Assembly (NCBI GenBank): GCA_002221725.1
Contig: NJFT01000219.1
Coordinates: 1 to 64,000, forward strand
Direction of reading: 5' to 3'
DNA: 64,000 bases
Source: Scedosporium boydii
Taxonomy: Eukaryota > Ascomycota > Sordariomycetes > Microascales > Microascaceae
The position numbers and the translations under genes were made by a program. Under the pieces are notes generated by a model. The model did no database searches. It was given only the letters and a program-made list of their open reading frames with translations, and was not told the origin of the DNA. Shown in pieces: positions 48,635-57,836 of the stretch (the stretch's first letter is position 1; the number at the start of each line of letters is the position of its first letter).

Positions 48635-50603
48635 ATGGCAACGAGTGTTCGACGGCCCGCGGAGACCCACGAGGAATTTGACTTTGGCTTGGATCTCATC
48701 GATGAATTCGATGCACTGTGAGTCTTGTCGCGACAAAACTGGCCTCAATCCTACAGGAACGGGGTTGCTAACCAGAGTGCGGATAGGCTGGTCAACGTCA
48801 AGAATGAAGAGGATGAATTAGCTTCGCTAGGGAAGTACCCAGGTAAGCTCCAATACTCTGTATTTTCTCGGTTTATAAGTCCATCAACCCTTTTAAATCG
48901 CTCTGTGACGTATCGCGAGTCTTCTGGGACGAGTCATGAGTTCGACAACTATGCAAACCCGGCCTGCCTTCTGCCCGCCGCTTCACTTCACTCTGTGTTA
49001 AATCCCTTGGTCCTTTCTAATATTGCCTAGCCAAACTACACGCAAGAAAGGTTGCCGCCGAGCTCTCCTCTGAGCATGAAATCTCCAGCGGTCTCATCTT
49101 TCTTCCCGGCGAACCGTCCACCGTCTACGAAGACTCCGACCAAGCTCCTCCCTTCCGCCAACGCCGATAGTGAGTACCAAAAAGAAAAGAGAAGAAGAAA
49201 ACTCAACTCATTCTCACCATTTATAGTTTCTACTACCTCAGCGGCGCCAACTTCGCCGACTGCGCTGTCACCTACGACATCAAAAAGGACCACCTAACCC
49301 TCTGGATACCCTATGTCGAACCCCGCCAAGTCCTCTGGTACGGCTTCACCCCGGGCCTCGAAGAATGCCGCGCCCGCTACGACGTGGACTCCGTCCGCTA
49401 CGTCGACCAGATGGAGGACTACATCGCCCAGCGCCTCCTCTACGGCTCCTCCAACACCCTGTACCTCCTCCACGCCCACCACGCACCCCGCCTGTCACCC
49501 GAAACCAGCTCCAGGATCTCTATCGACGCCTACCGGCTGAAACTCTGCATGGATGCTGCGCGGGTCGTGAAGTCGGACTACGAGGTCGCTATGATCCGCC
49601 GCGCGAATTCCGTGTCGTCGGCGGCGCATCGGCGGGTCGCGGAGCAGCTGCGCGCATTTACTAACGAGAGGGAGATCGAAGCGGCGTTTCGCTCCGTGTG
49701 CGCTTTAAAGGGCGCCAAGAATCAGGCTTATCCCGTCATTGCGGGGTCCGGGAAGAACGCGGCGACATTACACTACGAGGAGAACGACAAGGACCTCAAA
49801 GATCGGGAGCTCGTCGTCGTCGATGCCGGGTGTGAGTGGGATTGCTACGCTAGCGACATCACCCGCACGTTGCCTATTTCGGGCCGCTTCTCGAAGGAGG
49901 CCAAGGAGATTTACGCCATCGTCGACAAGATGCAGAAAGAGTGCATCTCGGCCGTGCGTCCTGGTGTTTTGTATTATAAGCTTCATCTGCACGCTGCCGC
50001 CGTTGCGCTCGTGGGACTGATGAGGTTGGGCGTTCTCGGTGGCGGCACCGTCGGCGAGATTTGGAACGCGGCTACCGTGACGGCTTTCTTCCCCCATGGG
50101 CTGGGTCATCATGTTGGGCTTGAAGTCCATGACGCCCCTGGAAGGGAAAGGCTCCTTCTGTTGGAGGCGGACGATGAAGTCGCCGCAACTACTGCCAAGC
50201 CCCGCCGGAAGCTGATGAAGCGCCAATTCGTCACCCCCGAGATCATGAAGAGCTTTGCCCCTACGGCTACCCCGCCCCCTTATAAAGGCCGCCAGAGACT
50301 CGAGAAGAACATGATTGTTACTATCGAGCCAGGAATGTAAATCCCCCCAATCTCTCTGTTCCCCTATGAACTTACACTGACACTGACAAAACCAGCTACT
50401 TCTGCCGCGAGTACATCGAGGGTTACTTCCTCAAAGATCCCACCCACAAGCGCTACATCAACGTCGACGTCCTCGAAAAGTATTACAAGGTCGGCGGTGT
50501 CCGCATCGAGGACGACATCCTCGTCACGGACGACGGCTATGAGAACCTTACTAGTGCTCCCAAGGGAGAGGAACTTCTTCGCATCATCAATGGGGAGGAT
50601 TAG
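48635..50603 (+). CDS. Xaa-Pro aminopeptidase (M24B metallopeptidase), five exons
   Basis: Removes an N-terminal residue preceding proline, using a binuclear metal centre, probably in the cytosol (no signal peptide). Exons: 48635-48717, 48787-48842, 49031-49169, 49227-50336 and 50396-50603; phases agree and give 531 residues. An aminopeptidase P N-terminal domain ([24 protein letters not shown]) precedes the pita-bread catalytic domain. The five expected metal ligands are visible: Asp in VVVDAG, Asp in ASDITRT, His in [12 protein letters not shown], Glu in TIEPG and Glu in [10 protein letters not shown] Lys/Arg-rich insertion of about 45 residues separates the HD and EPG motifs, as in this fungal subfamily. 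The exon 1/exon 2 join (CT|G) restores Leu and continues without stops. The exact start is less certain than the catalytic core. Confidence 0.93.
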
Positions 50604-51023
50604 CGGTGTTGGTTTGCTGATTCTTGGCTTTTTATCTATTCTTCCCCCCCATTTTTAGCTTGTTTGGATCATGGCTTGGAGAACCACAGGAGTTTCTGTT
50701 TCAAGGCTCGATTTCACACATCTCCGAGGAGAGTTGGCTGCGGCCGTATGAATGAATACATCAATGACAAGAACTTTCTACATTGAGGTTTACCTAGGAT
50801 CAACCTTTACATTGGATGGGTCTCGACAAATTCTCTCCTGGATCTTATATTCCGCTATGTAACACTTCACTTCGTAATAAAACAACCCCTCCCAAAACGC
50901 CACTTGTAGAAGGAATCATTCATACGAACAGAACCAGGCTAGACAAGAAAAAGAAAGAAAATGATATGAAAGAAAAGAAAAAAAAAGGAAAAAAAGCTGC
51001 CACTCCTAATCCCGTCTACCAAT
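50604..51023. other. convergent 3' spacer
   Basis: This is 420 bp between the stop codons of the aminopeptidase and the lectin, consistent with two 3' untranslated regions. The A-rich tract at about 50940-51000 lies just downstream of the lectin stop. No gene is seen. Confidence 0.5.
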
Positions 51024-52442
51024 CTATATGTATTTCTTCACGCTATTCCGCTCCTTCCTCTTGTACACAATATACAACCCCGTAACAGCAGCCTGACACA
51101 AAACGAAAACGCCTACCAACTTGCCCAAACCTGGATGCGCCGAAACGATGTTATCCTTAACGCTAGCATGATGATCGGCGAGGGTAGACTTGAAGTTATT
51201 CTCCGTAGCGCGCAGCTTATTCGTGAGATCCCCGCGCAGAGCCTTGATGTCGCGCTCGAGGACGGCGATCTTCTTCTGCATCTCGTCCACGGCGTCGAGG
51301 CGACGCAGGTCGTTGCGCACGTCGGTGAGGAGCTTGGCGATCTCGGCGTGGCGCTCGTCGCCCTGCTGGGTCTGCTTCGTGAGGGTGCGGTACATGGTGG
51401 TGATGTGGCGGCCGAGGCTTTGTACCCGGGCGTTGACGTCGTTGAACTGCGAGCGGGAGATCTGTAGCACGTCGAGCTTGTCGCCGGCGCCGTCTAGTGG
51501 GTCGTCGGGGATGAGGTCGTCGTCGCCCTCGCTGTCGGCCTCGCCGTTGTCGCGCTGGAAGAACTTGGAGGCGTCGCCTTCCTTGGCGTCCTTCTTCTTG
51601 CTCTGCTTCTTGGAAGCTGCCTTTTTCGTCTTGGGCTTGCTGGCCGCCGCGTTGCCCATCTTGTCGGACATGACGACCATTTTGAAGATCTCGAACGAGT
51701 CGGGGTTGTCGGGAGTGGCCGCGGTGATACCCCACTTATAACCCGCGGGGATCTGGATCCTGCTACTCTCGAAGCAGAGACGGCCGTCGATCTCGACCTT
51801 GAAGTTATCCTGCTCCTGACGCATCTTGATCTGCGAGGGTCGACCGAGGTTGCGGTACGAGTAGTAGCACTGCCCGAACACGAGGTTATCGAGCACGGGC
51901 TTCGTCGTGAAGTCGATGCTACCGTCGTTGAGGAACGCGCGAATCATGCCGCCGGTACCGCCGTAGGTGTCGATGACGATGGCGAGGCCCTCGAAGCGCC
52001 CGACGGTGTAGACGCTGCTCTGACCAATGTCGCTGGAGCCGCGGTTCGCGAGCCAGATGTTGAGGTTGCCGCCGCCTCTTTCGGGGCCGCTGGCGCGGAA
52101 GTCGACGTCGGCGACCCAGGTCTCGGAGTTCATGGGGTTGTCGGCCCATATCGCGCTTCGTTGGTTGCCTTGGGCCACGGGTGTGAGGACCAATCTGTTA
52201 GAGAGGATCTCGGGGTGGTTGGGTGTGCCCTGGAGGTGGAAGTTGGGGACTTTGCCGTCGTTGTTCGGGCTTATCCTGCAACAAAGGGAGGAAGGTCAAT
52301 TGATGGTCTGGTGAGGTCCAGAAGTAGAGCTCGACACTTACCTGCCATCGTAACCGAAACTAAGCTCGTTGATGAGGTACTGGGCCTGAGCAGCACCAGC
52401 GGCCAGCAGCAGGGCTGCTAAGGAGGATTTAGATGGGTACAT
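51024..52442 (-). CDS. L-type lectin cargo receptor (Emp46/47, ERGIC-53 family)
   Basis: Membrane lectin that cycles between ER and Golgi and carries high-mannose glycoproteins. Exons on the minus strand are 52442-52342 and 52275-51024 (450 residues; 66-nt intron with GTAAGT and TTGCAG). A signal peptide ends at AQA about residue 20, followed by ELSFGYDGR. The L-type lectin domain spans about 21-240 and includes NPMNSETWVADVDFRASG, NLNIWLAN, and GLAIVIDTYGGTGG. After a Lys/Ala-rich hinge and an acidic stretch, a coiled coil runs from about 300 to 410. One transmembrane helix (about 420-438) precedes a short cytosolic tail, RKERNSVKKYI, whose last four residues KKYI fit the KKxx COPI retrieval signal. 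The topology is type I. It starts 1.9 kb from divergent alg8, another N-glycan pathway gene. Confidence 0.92.
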
Positions 52443-54378
52443 TGTGAGGAAGGGGATGGAGGCGGAAGAGGGGGTGATTGAGGTCGGCGGTCGCTCGGTT
52501 CGATGGGTCTCGAGAGGAAGAAGCTGAGACAATGTTGTGAGGGCTCGGTTGCAGCTAACTCGGGATGAATAGGACCAAGGTCGTGCTGTCTCAGGCAGGG
52601 ACGAAGGGAAAACGAATGGACCTTGAAGCTTCCCGCCAGGCAACAAACTGTAATAATAGCAACGAGGAGAGAGGCAAGGGAAGACGATAAAAGGAAAATA
52701 TAAGGCAGAAAAAAAGAGAAAAAAGAAAATCAACTCAGTGGACAGATGGCTGTCGGAAAAATGTTCTACCAATATTCGACGTACACATGCATGAAAAATT
52801 CCTGGGTCGAGGTCGCTAAGATGCTCGGGAGCTGTTACAGAATTCGGATGCTTTTGTCCCTGGCTTTTCCACGAGTGACGAGGGAGGGTGAAAGGACACT
52901 TTGCACATCCGCAAACGTCAGAGCTGCAGGAATGAACTTTTGGCGGTGGAATTGATGGTGGGGACATGAGTTTAGGACAGCTGGGCCGCAGGCCTGGCAG
53001 TTGAGGGGTCACACAGCTACAGGACTGCCAAGCTGCCGAGTCCATCTGATTTTACAGCGCTGATGTAGGATGATGATAGCACCACCTACAAATGGTAAAT
53101 CGTATCCATTCGGGTTGATGCAGAATTTCTACGCTACAGACATTGTTTCAAGAAGACCCTTCATTGAGACTCTAAAATCGAGGTTCGTCTCTAGCTCGAC
53201 CAGCAGGGCTGTGTCCGTTTGTCTGGTATGTACGAAGTAGGTGTACAGAATACGGAGTACAGGTAACCACTGGACATATGCGTACAATAGAGTTGAGCAT
53301 TAGCGGCGCTTTGCTGCCGGCGAGTATTTCATAGTGTACTGGCGTTGAGCTGAAGGGCTCGCGTGCTGGAGCATTCAGTGCTTCATGATGCAACATGAAC
53401 ATGTGAATTGTGTGTCCAATATGATGACTGATCATCGACCCTTGATGTCAAGCTGTTTTGGACAACTCGATCGGGGATCCGTCCCTATTTCCGCCGCTAG
53501 AATTGGGGTAATTTAGTGCGGTTCGCAGGTGTGAGACCCGAGAAACAGCCCTGCGTGTGGAGAAAAATGCGGAGAAGACAGCCAGCCGCATGCAGCACTC
53601 TGTCCCGTCAGCAAGCCTCTGCTCTCATCGAGTCTCAAACCTCAAGGAAAAACCACATCTAGTGTTATTCTTTTGTTCTCGAAGGATTGTGAGAGTGGCT
53701 GAGGCTCATTCACGGCATTCCCAGCGCTTCGGTTCCTCTTTTCCATCTGAACAAGTCTTGGATCCTGACGCCGCGGTTCCCTCCATGCCGAGAGCGCTGT
53801 TGGCCTAATCTCCGAGCTTGCCCAACCTGCCAGCTGTCCTTCGAGAGGTAGCAAAATAGCTGTAAAATGGCTTGCACTGGAACTCACTCACTCCACTCAT
53901 CATCAAGCCAATTTTGCTGGGCATTGACCAATTTAGCAGCTGCACACAGGTAGAACACCTTGGCTGAGGATGACCGAGATGGCAGGGGAATCAATCAATG
54001 GATCGAGTAGTCAGCCAATCGACCTTGGGCATAATGAGATATGGCTCTGGGTTTTGTGAGAGCCTTGTTGTATTTCTTGATAAGGTTCTCTCTCTGATTT
54101 GCATGGTGTGAGTGAGAAGTAAACTTGCTTGACTGAGACAGTCTTTCTGAGCTGGACAAAATAATGCATGAGTTCGACTGAGGAAGGTACGAAGTACATG
54201 CAGATTTAAGACCCCTGGTCGTGATATCCTGCTTACCTCATAGCACTCATCTCTTTGTCAATTCAACCCATCAATTCAGCAGAATTTCCACATCTGCATC
54301 TCGTCCATCTCCAGCTCCAACGAGCATCCTCACTCAAAGCCAAGCTTCTAGAAGCTTGCTCCCTCGTCAGATGCCGCC
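52443..54378. promoter_or_regulatory. divergent promoter region, lectin and alg8
   Basis: This 1.94-kb spacer separates the lectin and alg8 start codons and must contain both promoters. It holds two dispersed-motif copies (53230-53239 with TACGGAGTAC at 53251-53260, and 54187-54197). A 177-codon upstream extension of the lectin frame is in the leader and is interrupted by better start context at 52442, so it was not used. No separate gene is supported. Confidence 0.45.
54187..54197. repeat. GTACGAAGTAC palindrome copy
   Basis: Exact 11-mer of the dispersed family, 182 bases upstream of the alg8 start. Confidence 0.55.
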
Positions 54379-54382
54379 ATGA
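54371..54382 (+). promoter_or_regulatory. mini uORF overlapping the alg8 start
   Basis: ATG CCG CCA TGA encodes Met-Pro-Pro-stop. Its stop codon overlaps the alg8 ATG by two bases (CCATGA), so ribosomes using the first ATG would terminate exactly on the main start. Seen directly; an effect on translation is inference. Confidence 0.5.
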
Positions 54383-56130
54383 GTGAGCCGTATCCCTCAA
54401 TTGCCCAGTGCGCCCTCGTGGCTGCCTGCCTCAAGGTCCTCCTGTTTCCAGCATAGTCAGTCATCCGCTCCTCCGTTCCGAGAAGACTCCCCTCCCCCTC
54501 CTATTCTCCAGTCTTCACCAACAACGCACCAATGCGCCGGCTAACCCGCTTCCCATTCATCCCTATAGTAAATCCACCGATTTCGAGGTACACAGAAACT
54601 GGCTTGCCATAACCCATAGCCTTCCTCTCCGCGAATGGTACTTCGAGCATACGTCAGAATGGACCCTCGACTACCCGCCTTTCTTCGCCTACTTCGAATG
54701 GGTCCTCGCCCAGGTTGCTAGGCTTGTCGACATGTCAATGTTGAAGGTCTATAACCTAGAGTACGATAGCTGGCAAACCGTATATTTCCAGCGCTCCTCC
54801 GTCATTGTCACCGAGCTCCTGCTCGCTTATGCCCTCCAACTGTACGGAACCGCCGGTCCTTCCGACTCTTTGGACACGTGCTCAACTAACCTATTTGCAT
54901 GTCTCTAGCTTCGTCGATTCCGCTACCACTTCGAAGCGCGCTGCCCATGCAGCTGCCATTTCGATCATCCTCTCCCCCGGCCTTCTCATCATCGACCATA
55001 TCCATTTCCAATACAATGGCTTCCTGTACGGAGTTCTCGTCCTCTCCCTCGTCCTCGCGAGATCGAGATCGACCCTCCTCGCGAGCGGTCTCCTCTTTGC
55101 CGGCCTGCTTTGCCTAAAGCACATCTACCTGTACCTCGCGCCAGCCTACTTCGTGTTCCTTCTGCGTGAATACTGTCTCTCTCCAAGGAACATTTTCAAG
55201 ATCCGCTTCATGAACTGCCTGAAGCTTGGTGGTGGGATTGTTGCCGTTTTCGCAGCGGCGTTCGGTCCGTTCGCGGCACTCGGGCAAATCCCCCAGCTTT
55301 TGAGTCGGCTGTTCCCCTTCTCTCGTGGTCTATGCCACGCCTACTGGGCGCCCAATGTGTGGGCGTTGTACTCCTTTGCAGACCGAATCCTTATCTACCG
55401 TAAGCCTCCGTTTTCCACTGCACCGATACCTGACCGGCAAATGAACAAGACCCTAACCTATCTCCTAGTTGCCCCTCGACTCGGTTTACCCCTAAAGACC
55501 GAGGCGTTGAGTAGCGCCACGAGAGGCCTGGTTGGCGATACCGCATTCGCCGTGCTACCCGAAATCACCCCTAGGACCTGCTTCATCCTCACCCTCTTCT
55601 TCCAGGTCATCCCCCTCCTTAAGCTCTTCAAGAAGCCCACCTGGGACACCTTTATCGGATCGGTGACGCTCTGCGGCTACGCATCCTTCCTCTTCGGATG
55701 GCATGTCCACGAGAAAGCCATCCTCCTCGTCATCATCCCCTTCACCCTCATCGCCCTGAAAGACCGACGCCACTTTGGCGCATTCAAGCCCCTCGCCGTC
55801 GCAGGCCACGTTTCCCTCTTCCCTCTCCTCTTCACCTCCGCCGAATTCCCCATCAAGACCGTGTACACCATCTTCTGGCTTGTCCTAACTTTGATCGTTT
55901 TCGACCGCCTCGCGCCGGCCTCCAGCAAGCCGCGCGTCTTCTTCCTCGACCGCTTCAGCACACTGTACATCGCCGTGAGCATCCCGCTCATCGCTTACTG
56001 CTCGATCTTCCATAGCCTCATCTTCGGGAAGAACTACGAGTTCCTGCCTCTCATGTTTACGAGCTCTTATTCTGCCGTCGGAGTGGTAGGGAGTTGGTTG
56101 GGATTTTTGGTGGTCTATTTCGGGTCGTGA
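54379..56130 (+). CDS. alg8: ALG8 dolichyl-P-Glc:Glc1Man9GlcNAc2-PP-dolichol glucosyltransferase
   Basis: ER-membrane GT57 enzyme adding the second alpha-1,3-linked glucose to the lipid-linked N-glycan precursor. Exons 54379-54455, 54569-54841, 54909-55399 and 55469-56130 give 500 residues in continuous phase. Family landmarks appear in order: [19 protein letters not shown] with the luminal acidic residue, [94 protein letters not shown] and [14 protein letters not shown]. Many hydrophobic helices fit a polytopic ER protein. The closely related ALG6 lacks this exact set of motifs. Donors of introns 1 and 2 are GTCAGT and GTACGG, weaker than usual, but both joins rebuild conserved family sequence (LLFPAY|KSTDF and YALQL|FVDS). 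Confidence 0.94.
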
Positions 56131-56652
56131 AGAAATGAAGGAGGTTTTGTGGATGTGGGACGTAGATGTGAAAATCTGGCAGAGGCTTGAATGGAAAGGT
56201 TGGGTGGGGGATTGATGTTGGTTCAATGCATTATTACTATCAGATACCCAATTTAAATGTTCAATGAGAGTTGTATCTTTGCTGTGTGTTTCTATCTGTT
56301 GTATCTTTGCCGCGAGGGCATGGAAATGAGTGAGAGGTTTGAACCTCGAGTGTAAAGGAGAGGATCTGTTGATCAGAAAAAAATACAAGAGAAAAAAGCA
56401 CTCCAAACCTTGCGCCTGATAATCCTCCCAGTTAAAAGCCCCGGGTAATAGTCCCCTGCACTCCCGGTTCATTAGCTACCGGAAGGCGGAAGGACTGTGG
56501 AACGAGTGTATGGGGCCCCAATATCCATTATCCTCCAAAGACGCCGTTCTCCGCAGTCACAGTAGAATGACAAGTCCGAAGCCAACAAATCCCAAAAAGA
56601 AAAGAGAGAATTAGACTGTGAGAAGGAATAATAAAAAAGGAAAAGCCCTCGC
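56131..56652. other. convergent 3' spacer
   Basis: This is 522 bp between the alg8 and secreted-protein stop codons. It contains A/T-rich untranslated-like sequence and a GAGGTTTGAACCTC palindrome at about 56334-56347. No gene is seen. Confidence 0.45.
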
Positions 56653-57660
56653 CTAAGCGGTACCCTGCGAGATCTGCCAGTACGTGTTGTAAGAGCCCGT
56701 AGCGAGCTCGAGCGCATCGATCTTGTCAGACCCGGCATAGTCACCGGGCTCTCGCCTGGCGTTTACGACGGGACCGTGGCCCCAGTTGTGGTTCCACTGA
56801 CCCTGTCCTTGTCCCTGGCCTTGACCATGACCGTTACCACCCTTGCCGTGGCCGTCATCCCCGCCGTTGCCGCTCTGCTCTTCGAAGAGATCTAAGGCGG
56901 CGTCGGTGATGGTCTTGAGGGCGTAGAGGTAGGATGGGCCGCCTTCTCGGGCGACTCTTAGGACGATGTTGGCGAGGCTGAGGTATTCGTACCAGCCGGC
57001 GGGGGTGAAGGGTTTGGCGGATTGGTCGGGGTTGTGCTTGTTGGGGTTATTCTTGTTCGGGTTGTTCTTGCTAGGGTTGGTCTTGCTGGGGTTGGCCGTG
57101 TCAGGGTTCGTCTTGTCAGGGTTGGTCTGGCCAGGGTTGGTCTTGTCGGGGTTATTCGCGTTGGCATCGGGAACAGGCCGGCCCTCTACAGGGTTGTTGC
57201 CAGATGGATCGGAAGTTCCGGGCCTATTGTGGTCCACGCCGTCGGTGGAGGCAGGCTTATCGGTCTCGACGGGAGTGCTGGGCTTGTCCGCAGTCGTCGA
57301 CGACGCCCCAGGCTTCTGGCCATCGGTCTGTCCTTCAGGCGGGGGGTTCTTCTTACCCTCCTCTTCACCTCCGGCAGGGTTCTGGCCACCGGCCTGTCCT
57401 GCAGTCGGAGGGTCCTTGTTATCCTCCCCTCCGACTACGGCAGGGTTCTGCACGTTGCCCGGGGTGTTACCGGCTTGATCAGGAAGGATGGTAGGGCCGG
57501 GCTTGTCGGTAGTAGTGGTGGTGCTGGTGGTGGATGTGGAAGCAGCAACATCACCGGCGGCGGGAGAGGGGTTGGCAGCAGGTTCCTGGCGCGGGATGTG
57601 CAGGGCAGAAGCCGTAGAGACGGCAAGGAGGAGGCCGGTGGTAATGACGGAGTACCTCAT
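56653..57660 (-). CDS. secreted protein with NP-pentapeptide repeats
   Basis: No characterised homologue is recognised. The 335-residue single-exon product begins with a clear signal peptide (residues 1-19, cleavage after ASA). A Thr/Ser-rich segment (41-51) and a long Pro/Gly/Asn/Lys-rich disordered stretch follow. Residues 170-213 are nine tandem pentads of the form x-N-P-[DSGN]-[KQT], such as TNPDK, TNPSK and NNPNK. A compact segment at about 217-262 with aromatic and helical character (AGWYEYLSLANIV, YALKTITDAALDLFEE) may be the only folded part. Next comes a His/Gly/Gln-rich stretch (268-296, with GQGQGQGQ and HNWGHG). NARR at 300-303 could be a kexin-type processing site. A cell-wall or matrix protein is plausible. 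The start at 57660 is the ATG that gives the signal peptide. Confidence 0.8.
   Translation of the reverse strand: MRYSVITTGLLLAVSTASALHIPRQEPAANPSPAAGDVAASTSTTSTTTTTDKPGPTILPDQAGNTPGNVQNPAVVGGEDNKDPPTAGQAGGQNPAGGEEEGKKNPPPEGQTDGQKPGASSTTADKPSTPVETDKPASTDGVDHNRPGTSDPSGNNPVEGRPVPDANANNPDKTNPGQTNPDKTNPDTANPSKTNPSKNNPNKNNPNKHNPDQSAKPFTPAGWYEYLSLANIVLRVAREGGPSYLYALKTITDAALDLFEEQSGNGGDDGHGKGGNGHGQGQGQGQGQWNHNWGHGPVVNARREPGDYAGSDKIDALELATGSYNTYWQISQGTA
57022..57152 (-). repeat. 15-bp coding minisatellite
   Basis: Nine imperfect 15-bp units encode the NP-pentapeptide array of the secreted protein. Most changes between units fall at the variable codons, keeping Asn-Pro fixed. Confidence 0.75.
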
Positions 57661-57825
57661 CTTGAAGAGATCTTGAAAAAAAAAAAGAGTGTGTAGGTAA
57701 GTGGTGTGTGTAATGTTGGTGTGGGAGCGAAGGTAGTTGGATGAGGTTGAGGAGACGAGTTGAGTGAGTGCTTGGCGGTTGATGGACGAGATAGAGCCCG
57801 AGAGCATGCCAAGATCGAACCCTTT

Positions 57826-57836
57826 ATATAACTTGT
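57826..57836 (-). promoter_or_regulatory. TATA box of the secreted-protein gene
   Basis: The minus strand reads AGTTATATAAAGGG about 170 bases upstream of the ATG at 57660. The leader between them is C/T-rich and ends in a T run followed by CAAGATCTC, typical of highly expressed fungal genes. Confidence 0.5.
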
